Counted from the stretch's first letter, positions 34,996-47,300 are shown. The stretch is DNA of 64,000 bases from Takakia lepidozioides (GCA_030704615.1 CM060731.1:29140001-29204000), one strand, 5' to 3'. Notes: generated by a model not told the origin, from the sequence alone. Made by a program: numbers and translations.

Positions 34996-35165
34996 CCAGC
35001 ATGTAGCCCAATGGTAATGGGCACATACCACGTTGGATGTGGTTGTGGGTTCAAACCACGGTCTGGTGTGTCATGAAGGTGTCCACCTTTCAGCTAGAAG
35101 GCAGTAGCCCTTGTGGTGAAGTGACTCCATAAGTTACGCTCCCTTCAGGAGGCGTCATACTTTTT
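34996..35165 (+). repeat. tRNA-derived SINE with boxes A and B
   Basis: Box A-like TAGCCCAATGGTAATGGG (near 35003) and box B-like GGGTTCAAACC (35047-35057) stand about 33 bases apart, as in a tRNA gene. The body (GTGTCCACCTTTCAG, GAAGGCAGTAGCC) is shared with 50903-50965. The 3' end holds TAAGTTACGCTCCCTTCAG, then GAGGCG, a hairpin with a short loop, followed by T-rich sequence. Confidence 0.8.
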
Positions 35166-35589
35166 TACTTTTTTGATATATCCACCACCGTTTTTTTTTT
35201 TTTCATTTAAGAACTTGAGCCACGTTGGCTCCTTGCTAGCCTATGAGGAAGATCAATTGACGACTCTGTGGCATGTGATCTCGAACCGGTGGCTACTGTC
35301 AAGAATGTTTGATGAGTTTTATGCGAACTCAACTCATGTAGTGTTCCGTTTGTGGGAGCGACAAGGGAGGTAATTTTTTCTAAGTAACAACGACACTGCA
35401 TATTGCAAAGCCTAGCACAACCCTGTCACATGGATACAATCCATTGACAAATATGACTAATCTTGTCCAAGATCAGCAACTCTGCTCAAAGCCTCACGTG
35501 CCAGTGCAAGAGGCGGTGCAAGTATGGAGGTGCATGACACGGATACTAGGCGGGTAAGCGAAACCTAAATGAGAGTTCCCTCCATAGCT

Positions 35590-35718
35590 CGACCCCTTGG
35601 CGAAAGCGGGAAGAGTTTGAACCCAAGGCTTTGCTCCTTGCGCTGGCAGGTTTCTAGCAAGGTGAAGCAAGGTGAAGCGAGGTGAAGTGGCTCTTAGTTA
35701 CGCCGGCTTCGGCCGGAG

Positions 35719-35750
<32 letters not shown>
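35590..35750 (+). repeat. SINE 3' end with TTCG hairpin, followed by (TC)n
   Basis: GGTGAAGTGGCTCTTAGTTA precedes a hairpin CCGGC-TTCG-GCCGG (about 35702-35715), a stem closed by a C(UUCG)G-type tetraloop. A TC microsatellite follows. The same GTGAAGTG(A/G)CTC...AGTTACG arrangement ends the SINE at 34996-35165 and, weakly, lies at 45640-45690. Confidence 0.7.
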
Positions 35751-35752
<2 letters not shown>

Positions 35753-35976
35753 AAGCAAGAGCATCTAGATCTAACGAACCCAAATGGCATGTGGTTCTTT
35801 TCATGTGCGACAGTTGTACAGGCGGCGTCCTCATCGCAGCGACATGATGACATTAAGGAAGGCAGTAATGCGAAACAGTGCCATATTTTAACCCATAATT
35901 CCTTTGTAAATTTCGTGAGGCCAATTTCTGGATCGAAAAGTAGCAAAATTTCGCGCAAAAAAAAAACCCTGATATC

Positions 35977-36135
35977 CACTTTGCTATTTTTCGCGAATTT
36001 CCAACGATCAAAAGTACTTGAAATTCCAAATCTCCCACATGAAGGGCCAATCATTGCTCCAAGAAAGCTCACTTTGCTATTTTTCTCGAATTTCCAACAA
36101 CCCAAAGCACTTGAAATTCCAGATCTCCCACACCG
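35977..36135. repeat. 93-bp direct duplication
   Basis: CACTTTGCTATTTTTC(G/T)CGA and CTTGAAATTCCA(A/G)ATCTCC start at 35977 and recur from 36070. A more diverged piece (CACTTTGCTATTTTCAC) is at about 34938. Confidence 0.85.
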
Positions 36136-38935
36136 CTGGTCCAAAAATCATGAGACCAAGCCCATGCACCCCTCCTCGCCGAGGGCTTTCCAACGACACC
36201 AAGCACCCGCGCTGGGCCCCGCGGTTTGGGAGATCTCAACGACGCTACAAAACAAAACAAAACAAACGTCTCGCTTCATATGTTGATGTCCGCCTACAAC
36301 ATGCATTCCGTTTGCAAACATATTACCCCTATAACCGTAGAATGTGTTCACTTTGTGCTCATGCCTTTTCTACTCATGCTTTGCTCACGGAATACCAACC
36401 CCCCAAGAGAAACAGATAGAGAAGATGTCGAGCCGCTATTAGGTAGTGCTAGTGAGTGGGATGGTGGGATTCCAATTTACGCTTGTTAATAACGATAGCG
36501 GTGAGGGAGTGGATGGCCCTTAGGTGGATTTGTTTGAGGCAGATGTTAGATGCGCTCATGGGTAGATGGAGAATGTCATGGAGGGATTTCAAACTCTATA
36601 TGATGCCTCCACGTATCCCAACCCGTGATGATGATGGGAGATGCTATCTATCTTCCTTGCTGACGGATAGTTGATTGTTTGACGTTTTATCTAGAGGGTT
36701 TGGTCCGGTAGCGATCATGACAATATGTAAATTTTATGTAGCGGATAGTCCAGGCCCTAATAGGGATTGAAGGGGGTTGAGCCTGGGTGGTTAGGCCAGT
36801 GATTAGAAGAATATCAGGACATAGTCTAGAGGGACTTTGACATAGGGGAAAGATTGGCATATGCATGGAAGTAATCAGTAGGGGGTGGTATGATTCAGGG
36901 TGACCTTGACATGTACCGGCATTTATGAGTGAAAATTTTGCATGAGTAATTTTTGTAATGTATTAAAACTGGCTATGTTATTATACGTAGACCATGGATC
37001 AGAGGGTGTGCACATTGGCTTAGAAAATTGTAGCTGGGGAGCATAAAGAGGTGTGAGGACGTGAGACAAGAATAGGACTTTTGCGGTGTTGCCCAAGCAT
37101 TGGACGTATCGAAAGCAAAATGTTTGTCTTTGGGCGTCAGTAGTTATGTAGCATCCACAATAGTGAGGCGTCAACAAAATGGCTAAGTCCTCCACTACCC
37201 ATCATGAAATGTGGAGCAATAGGACCCCGCTACGTCTTAACTAGTATTTTTTCCCCCTTTTTTTCATTTCATTCCAAGTCCATTTATTTGAATTTGGGGA
37301 GAAAATAAAGAAAATTCCAATGGGGTGTGGGAGGTTGGGTAGTGCATGAGCATGCTCACGTGAGCACAAGGGCATATTCCCTGAATTTCCATGAAATTTC
37401 CACAGCGAAACGAAATTGGCGAAAGTAAGGGCGTAGACACATGAGAGGCAATCCAAGTGAATGGGAAAATGCCATTGGTAGAGGAGATTCTGGCCACGAA
37501 CACAGGGGATGAAGCATGTGCTAAGGGAAGCCGATGTGTCTAATGACGTGGAAGGTTTTGGAAGCCACAAGACTTCCGGTCACTTCCGGCTGGAAATGTG
37601 GCGCACCCCTCTAAGAGTTTTTGTCCTAGAGTGAATTGCAAGGGCCCACCATCGTCTTATTTCTTCTTGATCCTCTTTGGCTCCTCTTTAGCTTGTTGCA
37701 ATGAAGATCTAGACCTTTGATGGTTTCCATGGAATCAGGGAAATCCACCAACGAAATGTCTACCAACTTCCACTCGTGTGTTTTTTGCAACATCCACCCT
37801 TGCATATGTGTCACTTTTCATTGGAAAAGTGGGTAGAAGAAGGGGTGTCCGACTACCACTTCCACTGTCGCTCGTGAGAAAAGGGCCTAACAATTATGCG
37901 AAACTAACACATAAAAAACAAGTAGCCCCCATACCTGATGAACATGTTATCCTATAGGCGTGGCTTTTTCTCCGTAACAGGCGCGAGAGTGGGCAGTGAG
38001 GCTTCACCTCAAATTTAAGGTCCTTGCCTATGGATAATTTCACACGGCAAAACTCTGTACCAAACAACCCGAGAAGAAATCACACTGTAGTTGAAAGGAA
38101 GAATAAGTCACTAAATCCCCACCCACTCCTTTTAGATGTGGGATTGTTGAATGATGGGATTTCGTATAGGAAGTTTCAACTCAAGCTATACCACTAAGGG
38201 TTTCTCAATGCGAAACCCATCACTGCTTAGGTTTGTGCCTATATCACATATCATTTCTCAATGCGAAATTAGCCGCCGCCGCTATAGGTTTAGGATTTCT
38301 GGCTAACACTATTGAAGGTTTTTCCCCGCTAAATTGGAGCAAGATGTACCGTACAAATGCACCAGTCTTCTATACTTTGTACCCGCTTATGGTTTTGTTC
38401 CGTTTTGAAAACATATAACTCCTATGACCGAGGTTGAAAAACATAAAACTCCCGTGACCGTGGGTTGTGCTCACGCGAGCGCTGAGCGTGCTCATGCTCA
38501 TGTTGTGCTCACACTGGGCTCACATGATACCAACCCGGGCCGGGTGTGGTGAGTGGGTGCATTAGTGGACTGGAGTACTATTCGTAAGTATGGCCTCTGA
38601 ATTTTGTGTGGCCTCAATCCTGATGATAAACGGTAAGTTTTTAGGATAGAAGCACCCTTTATTACGCACAAAGTTAGATAAGTGTAATATTTTTTTGTGA
38701 TTTTAACCTATGAGGTCATGTAATACCTTAACATAAAGCTCTTAAGATAAGACAACTTTCTTTAGTTGAAAGTTAAGAGAGTCTGGCTTTATATGACATT
38801 AAAAGTGGTGAGAAGTAGGGGATGTCAATATTAGCCTATGGCGCACCTTGTTCCTATCATGACTCATTCATATCTCATTAATATCTTTTCTACTTGAGAT
38901 GGTAACAAAAAAAAAACCAAAAACACCATTGGAAA
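36136..38935. other. No gene seen; GTGAGCAC-type MITE fragments
   Basis: Related sequences with TGCTCAC/GTGAGCA words next to ACCAACCC occur at about 36330-36400, 37318-37400 and 38390-38540. They look like ends of one MITE family (see the element at 40858). The remainder has no recognisable coding sequence. Confidence 0.45.
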
Positions 38936-39180
38936 GTGCTTAATGTGCCCATCTTTTTGTAATTGGAGCAATTTGCATTAGAGGACAACTACCTATATCA
39001 ATTTAAGGGTAAAACAAGTGGGCCCATCATGGTGCACAAGCTATATTTCTCTTTAGGTACCTTGGACTTTAACCATTTTAACCATTGGAAAGCTCTTGAT
39101 GAGCCCCAACATTTTGTAGTTGGAACAATTTTCAGTAAAGTTCACTACCTAGGATAATTCGAGTGTAAAGTAAAGGATTA
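38936..39180. repeat. 146-bp tandem duplication
   Basis: CCATTGGAAAG(T/C)...TTTTTGTAATTGGAGCAATTT (38936) recurs as CCATTGGAAAGC...TTTTGTAGTTGGAACAATTT (39082), followed in both by ACTACCTA and a GTAAA-rich stretch. Confidence 0.8.
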
Positions 39181-40857
39181 AATGGTGTATTGTAGTTCAT
39201 TCCTCTTTAGGTAAGCTTGCTGGCCTATCATGGCGCACCCCAGCCTAACACGTTCCAAACATGGGCATACTTTCTTGCACCATGGGCGTAACTTTTGAGC
39301 GCCACTATGGGGCACATGCACCATGAATGGTGCTTCTACCCTATTAAGGTTGAGGATAGCAGGATGCATGCTCAAGGTGGTAAGAAGGTGATGATGCTAC
39401 TAGGAGGTTGTGGGCTCCATTTCCTGTTGATGCTTGGTTTCTTGGTTGGCGAAGAATGAGAAGTCTATCTCCATGGAGGTGGTTCAGCCTATCTTTGCAA
39501 CTACCTTCATGAAGGAAATCTTGAGCTATAAATATTCCCAATCCTTGATGCATGCAAGTAGTTTGCTCCTATGTTAACCCTTCAATAACAAGTGACTTTT
39601 TTGGGTTATGCCAAAAACCAACCCAGGTTGCGAAATTCTGGCATATCTCCCTGGAAAGAAAACAAAAAAACAAACAATTGCAAATTTTGACTGGACTTTA
39701 TCTGCTCAATTACCAGTTGCACATACAGGTGGAATTTCAGACCAATCAAGCACAAATCCATGAAATTGTTGGGGGGAAAAATTTGAGAATTGGAGGTAAG
39801 TTATATTTTCAGTGCAGATTTCTAGATTTTTGCATGGTGGGATAATCTCTGAATGGAATGAAACTACTAATATTGCATCCCCATGAGATCTTGTATCCAA
39901 AGAGCTCAGTGCCACCTGATTTGACCCTATATGGAGGTCATGGTACTTGCTCAAAGCAGGGGGGTCTGTTTTGACAGTTTACATGAACCTCACAAGCATG
40001 CTTTCATACCATAATTCTGTAGCAAATACACCAGATGAAGGCACTTGCAAAGAACACCGGACACACACATGGTCAAGATTTTCAAGCTACCTATTGTGCA
40101 CGAGTGGGAATATTTGAACCCAGAGGCCTGTCCCCCCGCCCCTGTTGAATGCACCCCCACTTGGCAAGGGGACTACACTACGACATTTCTCTCCTACAAC
40201 ACGACAAATACACTCCCAATCTACATGTGTATCTGTCATACCCTCAGTGTGTCTAATGTACTCAAGTTCTCACAGCAAAACTGGCGGCCAGATCTAATAA
40301 AATTCCGCATTACAGGATTCTATCAAAATGACATAGTGTGCAGCAAAATTGGCTAGATCGCTCTCACAAAATTTGAGCACCTACTGAACTCTACAAAAAT
40401 GGCACTAAGAACATGTCCTTCTTGAGCACTCCAAGCTTATCTTGGCCACCAATCCTACATCACAATAACATCAGTCCAAACAATACTATTTTGTACTATA
40501 ACTAACCAAGACTCAATCTTTCTTTCTCTCTCTAGTCAAGGCTCAATTAGTACGTGCGTTTCAATGCCAAAGGGCAAGCATACTATGCTATTGAAAAATA
40601 GACTCAGCACCATGATAACTGCAAGGCAGGCACTTCCTCCATGTCAGTACAACCATTGACACAAACAACAATGGATGATAAATAAATAAAGTTACAAATG
40701 CACATGCAGGCATACCGGGTTCTGATGTTCGACAATTGACTTTCCGAAACACATTGACACATCTCCACAAGTGGTACAAAAGTACCTCTTGCATAGTGAC
40801 TTTATAAGTATAAACAAGAAGGGAACCAGCAACAACAACCTGCAACTGAAGCAAAGG
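39181..40857. other. No gene seen
   Basis: No recognisable coding sequence. A box B-like GGTTCAAATATTCCC lies on the minus strand near 40110, so a decayed SINE is possible. Confidence 0.4.
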
Positions 40858-41030
40858 GGGGGGGTGGTTTGGTAGAACGTGAGCACACCGGTGAGCACAG
40901 GAAAATGCAGGCGTGAGCACAAAAATACGGCAATAGGGTACCCATGTTTGAACCACGGAAATAGAATACACGCGAACAGGTTCCTACACGTGAAATAGGG
41001 ATTTTTGTGCCTATTTCTGTCCCTAAACAG
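40858..41030. mobile_element. Tourist/Harbinger-like MITE
   Basis: The left end GGGGTGGTTTGGTAG and the right end CTAAACAGACACCCC (reverse complement GGGGTGTCTGTTTAG) form imperfect terminal inverted repeats of the GGGGTGTTTGG type known from PIF/Harbinger MITEs. The element is about 175 bases, non-coding, and carries internal GTGAGCACA words. A clear TAA/TTA target duplication is not visible. Confidence 0.55.
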
Positions 41031-41182
41031 ACACCCCTAGTGTATATCTACAAGCTCAAAGTTCCAAATATTTACAGCTTCGGTATCCTACAAACAAAGT
41101 CACAATAACCTACACCATCCAAAACACACAAATACCAAACAATAATTGAAGAATTTAATATAATGAGGTAAACAACGGGTTT

Positions 41183-41334
41183 CGCCAACGAAATAAATCA
41201 AGGTATCGGATTTCACCAACGAAATAAATCAAAGATATCGGATATTGCTAGCGAAATAAATCAAGGTATTAGGTTTCACAAACGAAATAAATCAAGATGT
41301 TGAGTTTTGCCAGCAAAATTTCAAGGTATCGTTG
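41183..41334. repeat. About 32-bp tandem repeat, 4.5 copies
   Basis: CGAAATAAATCAAGGTATCG with GATTTCACCAA recurs at about 41188, 41219, 41251 and 41283, then decays. Confidence 0.85.
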
Positions 41335-42361
41335 CGTAGGTCATTATCCAATGGTTAAGTGGACGAAACAAAATGAGTTGTGTTTGGTTTTGCGTATAAG
41401 GGACGACGTGAGGTTATTTTATCGCTAACGAATTGTTACATGCTTATTTGCGGTAGGTCATTATCCATGCTTTCGTAGGCGAAACAAAATGAATTTGGTC
41501 TAGTTTTTTATTTATTTTTTAAATTTAGAGAACAGGGGTCAGAGGCCCTGATACCAATATTATTTATTTATTTTTTGTTTTGTTTTTTAAAAAAAAAAAA
41601 GGGGTCTGGCCCTGGAAGCTTTATTTGGAATTATTGAAGGGGAAAAAAAACCCATATTAGTGATTGCTACCAGCGTCAACTGCACTTGAATAAATATGCA
41701 ACCATTAATCAACGAACAATGTTGAGAATAGCGTGGAAAAGCCAACTTTCTAGCAGGAGAGGAAAGAAAAAAAAAGAAAAAAAACCCCCTGGCTGCCTCC
41801 TGAAAAACCTAACCCTAACATGAGTTCGGATCTGACCAGCCACCACATCTGGATCCTATACCAGGCAAGGAACAACATATTTGAATTCCAGGGAGATTTT
41901 GAGCAAAAACAGAAAATTTCAAGGAACTTTCCTATCTTTGAGGCCCAAAATAGACCACTTGTCGGTTAAGGGTTAAATGATGCGGTGGGTCCCACAAAAT
42001 TCAGAGGCGTAAGTATGCCTATTTTTTGGGATGACATCATATGGGTTGGATGGATGATATCTCCCCAGCTGTGTGATACCCTGTTCACCTGCAAGGAAAA
42101 AACTGTTTTCACGTTCACACTTCACACTCTTCACACTCTTCACACGTGTGCATCCGAGGGTTACCAATCCCACCTTTCATCCAAAAGTTTCATCCAAATG
42201 ATGACGTGAATATATGTCGGGTAATATATAGCTTTGTACTTTCGTACTTTGAACTTGTTTATTTATTTCACAGCCTGGATATGTCGGACTTAGGCTACTC
42301 AAAATCTCAAGTATTTGCATTATCAACAGCAGGCACCGCCCCCTTTACCCCACAAAAACCA
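41335..42361. other. No gene seen
   Basis: AT-rich, with A- and T-runs at 41511-41600 and 41640-41790. No recognisable coding sequence. Confidence 0.4.
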
Positions 42362-42475
42362 ATAAACCAAAAAGTCACTGCAGTTTGACCCCAGAATCAG
42401 TTTGACCCTGTCTCACTGCAGTAGCAGGATTTGACCCCAGAATCATCTCAGTGCACTTTACCAACTGAGCTACTG
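42362..42475 (-). repeat. tRNA-derived SINE head
   Basis: On the minus strand, box A-like TAGCTCAGTTGGTAAAG and box B-like GGGGTCAAATCC are spaced as in a tRNA gene. The B-box part is present twice (near 42390 and 42430), suggesting a small duplication. Confidence 0.7.
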
Positions 42476-42604
42476 ACTGTTGGTCAGTTTCTTGTTGTTT
42501 CTAACCCCCCAAAAAAAGTTTTGCAATTTCAAAATATTCTAGGGATTTTCTATTTTTTTTCTCTTTTTTTCCAAGTTGCTTGAAACTTTATATATTTAAA
42601 TTTA

Positions 42605-42880
42605 AAAAAAAACTGTCGGTAGTACCACAAGTCCGTCGTTCGCACCCAGGAAATTCTGGGTTCAAATCCTGGATCCGCACCTTTTTCTCCTAAAATTATT
42701 CTTAAGAAGAAATCCTGCTTCTTTGGTGTGGTACAATCTGTCCCTTCCATTTGGGCGGTGACCCATGAGCCTTGTGCGGGGCGCACTACTTTGAAAGCGG
42801 AGGGTTAATTTCTCCTGTCACTGTAATTAAGGGGCCTGATTTGTGAGCGGTAGCTCCCCGGGTGTTTCCTTTACTAAAAA
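42605..42880 (+). repeat. tRNA-derived SINE with conserved 3' block
   Basis: Box B-like GGGTTCAAATCCTGG lies near 42658, preceded by a weak box A (CGGTAGTACCACAAGTC). The 3' part GGGGCCTGATTTGTGAGCGG, then TAGCTCCCCGGGTG and an A-rich tail, matches the blocks at 31340 and 42950. Confidence 0.65.
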
Positions 42881-42939
42881 AACCCCAACAAAACCGAAAA
42901 TTCAGCTGCTCTCTCATATGAGTTCTTGGCAGTCTTGTC

Positions 42940-43025
42940 TCCCTGCATGCCCCATAGCTCAATAGGAAAGCTTAATTCTTCTCCCCCTCCTCTGTAAAGC
43001 GCCTGAACTGTGAGCTGTCTCTATA
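42940..43025 (+). repeat. SINE fragment, same 3' block
   Basis: CCCATAGCTCAATAGGAAAG is box A-like. It is followed closely by CGCCTGAACTGTGAGCTGTC and a TATATA tail. The middle of the element is missing. Confidence 0.55.
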
Positions 43026-43429
43026 TATATACATATGTACAACAGCTTCGTCCCGGTATGTGCATGTGTGTATATATATATAGGCTGCTGTCACGCCCTC
43101 GTCCCTGCGGCCAAATGTTTTGACAAACAGGGCGGCTGCGGGCTTGGTACGTGCGGGGAACGCTGCGGCTGCGTAGAGCGCCGGCAGGCCTGTCGTTTAG
43201 CGCTTGGGAGCAGTGGAAGTGTGAACAGGGCCGGGAGGCGAGGCGGCAGGGCCCACCTCACATTCAATGTCGCTGGGGCCTCGCTGGATGCCAGAATATG
43301 CACGCTGCAGTCGGTAACTTGGCTCCCAGACCACTCAGTGTCTGTTTTCCCTTGGGTGGTACCGACTGAACCTTGTCAACTTGGCAGCAGGGTTTTGTTT
43401 TTGTTTTCAAGGCAAACATTAATTCACCC

Positions 43430-43570
43430 AAAGAGGGCTGTGGCCCGGTGGTAAGTCACTCGTGTGTTGGCCTTTGGGTTTGGGGTTCAAATCTGTCTCT
43501 CTGCCTTCTGGCTGGGGCTCTGCCCCTGAAATGCCTCCATGGCTCAGAAAGTGGGTTACTTCCAGTGAGA
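43430..43570 (+). repeat. tRNA-derived SINE head
   Basis: Box A-like TGGCCCGGTGGTAAGTC and box B-like GGGTTCAAATC (about 43484-43494) are correctly spaced. The 3' end fades into the CTGGTAT-rich stretch that follows. Confidence 0.65.
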
Positions 43571-44020
43571 TGGACTGGTATATATATTGGTATAATGCAC
43601 TAGTATTTGATACCAGACCAGTCTGATGTCATTTGGGAAAATACTTGGTCATATACCACCAGACCTCAGTTTTTTCCATACGAGCCACAATACCAGCACC
43701 CCCCCCCCCTCTCCCTCATTTACTCTGGTATGTGTACTATACTAATTTATACGTACATATGCCTACATACTTGTATGTATGTATATTTACTTCTTTATGT
43801 GTATTTTATTTGTTTTCACTTGATACTTCCGATTTGATAACTTGTAATTCAAGATGGCTTTGGAATGATACCAACTTTTGATATCGCATACCAGCTGGTA
43901 TTGTGGTCATGATACTCATACTCCTACCAATATCTGGAAAAACATACATCCACCATTATGTGCACCAGACTGGTATGAAAGTTCTGTGATACATCTAGTA
44001 CCAGGGCCAGACTGGTATGT
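43571..44020. repeat. Cluster of ATACCAG / CTGGTAT words
   Basis: At least ten copies of ATACCAG or its reverse complement CTGGTAT are spread over 450 bases, including a perfect 14-base palindrome ATACCAGCTGGTAT (near 43890). The same words occur at 7660-7735. Spacing is irregular, so it is not a simple tandem array. Confidence 0.6.
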
Positions 44021-45944
44021 AAAAGTCCAACATTGGTTATTTCCCCCTCCAAGGCCCAGTTGCTGAGGCTGGTGTTTCTTTGGAAACAAATAAATAAAAA
44101 ACTTCACATAACATTCGGGTAGTACATTTCCCATCCCCATGGGCCCCATTGGTACGTAAGGTGTGGGAAGAATCATACAGTATAAATATGACCACAAACC
44201 CTATCAATTAAAAAGACACTGCTTAGGAATTGGGGTACATGTGCAAACAGAAGAGGACTCAAGCCCCCACATCAAAAATCAAGTTTGTCAAGCATACTAG
44301 GTTTCACAATTCAAATAACTCAAATGTTATGATTGACTTTTAGAAGATTTTCTCCAAAAAAGAAAATAGAAAGAAAAGTAGGAACGTGGACAGACGGAAG
44401 ATTGTTTGCATGACATCTACTATTTATGCGAACTCGGGTTGGTGTCATCTCTTTCTCTTTCCATTACGTTGGTGACATTCAGATTGTAAATATTTAGGCA
44501 TATTCACAAGAAAGCATGGTCTTTGAGAACAATCTGATCATTGTTCATTGTTACGAAGTTTGCGTGAAAGAACATACATATTTGTCCATATTGTGTTCTC
44601 TCATCTTCCTATGCTGCTTCCATCTACACTACAACATTGCTAAACCATGCCTGACCATCAAAATTAGTGTTATGCATGGCCCAGTCAGCAAATCGTTCAG
44701 TCACTTCGATAGATACATCTTGAATACCTCTATTTTAACAAAATATACTCCCTCAACCCTCACTCTCCTTTCTTCTCTCCCAATGGTTAATGCACCAATA
44801 TCAACTCAAGCTGGCCAATACCCAAAATGAAGAATTAGGCCGCTAAACTACCTAAGGGGTGTACAAACTTGATAGTAGCTCCATCAGATCTCTGTCGATC
44901 TAAAACTAATTTAGTGGCAATTTCTATGAAAGTGTCTCTTTTTCTTCTTCTCGTACTGGTTCAATGCCTATGGCGTCTAGATTAATATTTTTTTCGAGTA
45001 TGTATTAGTTGTTTGCCTATGACAAATAAACTATCGTGAAATACATGTACTGGAGTGGACTCGAATCTTAGCTCTTGTTGGCTTAACAATGGAGGTGGGA
45101 GAGAAAATAACACTAGTGAGATAGTGCTACACTCAATTTGTTTTTGAAGAATTGAAGTAATGATGGGACAGACTAATATATGGGCACACATGGGGAGGTG
45201 ATGTACATTAACATGATAGTCTATTTGATCAAGATTTGGGCAAAATTAGGGGATTGTGTAGGACTCACTTCAATTTTTTAGTGCCGACTTGTAATTGGGT
45301 ACAATTTTAGTAGTTGCAGGACATTGTATTATGTGAGTAGTTACAAAGATGCATCTAATGGTTATTGGACATATTGGACAATTGGCTTTGTGGCGACCAC
45401 ATTTTAATTTACTAATGTACAATAATAATAATAATGCATATATATATATTATAAATATGATAATGTTAATAGCTAATGAAATGTCGAAATCCTTTAAATT
45501 GGATTTTGTCTCTTGTCTGTATTTTAAATAATAGAAAATATAAATCTATTACCATTTTTTTTTAATTTTAAAATTTTACTTGTTAAGATTTTGATGTGTA
45601 ACTACTTTCATAGAACCCACCCTTGACAGGGAGCAATGGCCATAAAATGAAATGGCTCTTAATTACGTCACTTCTAGCCAGAATTGTTTTTTTATAATAA
45701 AAATAATACCAATAATTGATTTAATAATACTAATTTATAAACATCCGTTTTTACTTCATTTAAATTTAAAATATATAGAAATATTGAGCCATATAAGAAC
45801 CAAAAAAAAACTCTTGCCAAAGCACACATAACTTCATATAGTTTCACATTTTTCTGAAAAGACTACTACCTTCCGTTTGGAAATTAAACACCTTCTTAAT
45901 GTGATAAGCGAGGCGACGTGGGAGAGTAAGCTACAACAGATGAA
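44021..45944. other. No gene seen
   Basis: AT-rich with (AAT)n and (AT)n tracts near 45420-45450. A faint copy of the SINE 3' motif (AATGGCTCTTAATTACGTCA) lies at 45650. Confidence 0.4.
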
Positions 45945-46172
45945 AGTTTTTATGACTGCACATATGACTATTTTTTCAGTCCTATATGCGTTCGTGACTA
46001 CATCACTCTGTAGTGAAAAAAGCCCTGTCATAGCGACTAGTCTTTATGACTACGTTTTGCAAGTCATAGCCGTGACTGCGTGCGTGGCACCTGGAGTTAT
46101 GCATAAGAGAGTGATGTAGTCACAACTCTATGACTTACATATGACTAACTATATGACTACATTGTCTGCTGA
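45945..46172. mobile_element. MITE-like element built from ATGACTA words
   Basis: GTGACTACATCACTCT (45994-46009) and its exact reverse complement AGAGTGATGTAGTCAC (46108-46123) are inverted repeats 98 bases apart. Around them TATGACTA/TAGTCATA-type words recur many times on both sides. No coding content. Confidence 0.6.
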
Positions 46173-46949
46173 GCGTTGCCTACATGGAGAGGCTCTAGAT
46201 AAACACGTACACCACTGCGCAAGCGACACGTCACAACACCTGTTGCACTCCAGATATGACATGTGGCACTTAGACAGAATATATGACTAGCATATATGAC
46301 TACTTATCTTTACACGTGGTGAAAATATGGATAAAAGAATGTCGTGTCATATAATGCCACGTATTCTAGATCGAGCAGGGTTTATGCCACGTGTCATCAA
46401 GAATGTTCTTTGAAAATAACTTAATAGTTTATATTTATAATTTTAAATTATTAAATTTATATTTATTTAAAAACAGGGGATAGCAGCTTGGAGATTTTTA
46501 TTAAATGGTATTATTGTTTAATTTAATAATGTTATATAAAATAAAATAGATTAAATGATTTAAATTCTTCATTACATGGTGAAATTCCGATATAAAAACA
46601 GAATGGACCCCTCTTGCATACTAGCAACCACAATAATGACAGTCAAAATAGACAAGTACAGGGGAATACACACCCTGTAAATTAATTACAAAATCCAAAT
46701 GAGACCACTGTCCCAATGGTTACCTCAAAGGCCACAAGGTCCAAAAATCCATGCCTGAAAAGGCCCAGTAAGCAAAAAATAAGCAAGCCCACACACATGG
46801 GTTGTAGTACTAGTTTGTTCTGGTGCTACTAGAATCAAGGACCCTGTTAAACAGTGCAATACTTCTTGATACGGTCGATTCTGATAACAGAGAAAAACAG
46901 GGTGAAATGTGTTGAAGAAGGTGCCTTGATTAAGAGTGCCTGATTTGAT
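46173..46949. other. No gene seen; ACGT-core sites
   Basis: Contains ACACGTGGTG, GCCACGTATTC and GCCACGTGTCAT (G-box-like) between 46310 and 46400, then AT-rich sequence. Confidence 0.4.
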
Positions 46950-47300
46950 CAATTGTGCCGCTGTTGCTGCGGCTTCCAGTTGACCATCGACCCATGCAAG
47001 TTTCTTGTACCTATCCTTCCACAGGGAATCATCGGTAATCTGGAGCTTGAAATCCGGCCCTCTTGGATGAATCTGGACCCACACTCTATCCCTGCTCCTT
47101 CAGTTATCCATGCCCCTGCACAAATCATGCATACATCCTCGCCTTGCTGCTAGCAGCTGAGAATGATAGCCTAGAATTGCTTGAGCAAACACCCCAACCC
47201 TACTTATCACACTAGTTCATATGCTGGCTTACGTCTGCTTCCAAAAAACATTCACCTTTTGCCTCGATTGATAGCCCAAAGGTGGTCAACCAAGTCATTA
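46950..47300 (-). pseudogene. OSB-like PDF module 3 (two exons)
   Basis: OSB proteins are plant organellar single-stranded-DNA-binding proteins with an N-terminal OB fold and one to three C-terminal PDF motifs. Here exon b (about 46950-47115) encodes VWVQIHPRGPDFK, then LQITDDSLWKDRYKK and LAWVDGQLEA, the PDF motif with its LW...WV...L follow-up. Exon a ends at 47256 with an AAAAG|GTGAATG donor and reads NDLVDHLWAINRGKR, a decayed form of the DPxQWWDNRxxK part. A stop or frameshift separates the acceptor from the PDF core. The same two-exon unit recurs at 55.85-56.31 and 56.60-57.54 kb. Confidence 0.65.

Noticed and set aside
41183-41334. CRISPR-like array
   Set aside because: Units are adjacent diverged tandem copies without unique spacers, and the genome is a plant's.
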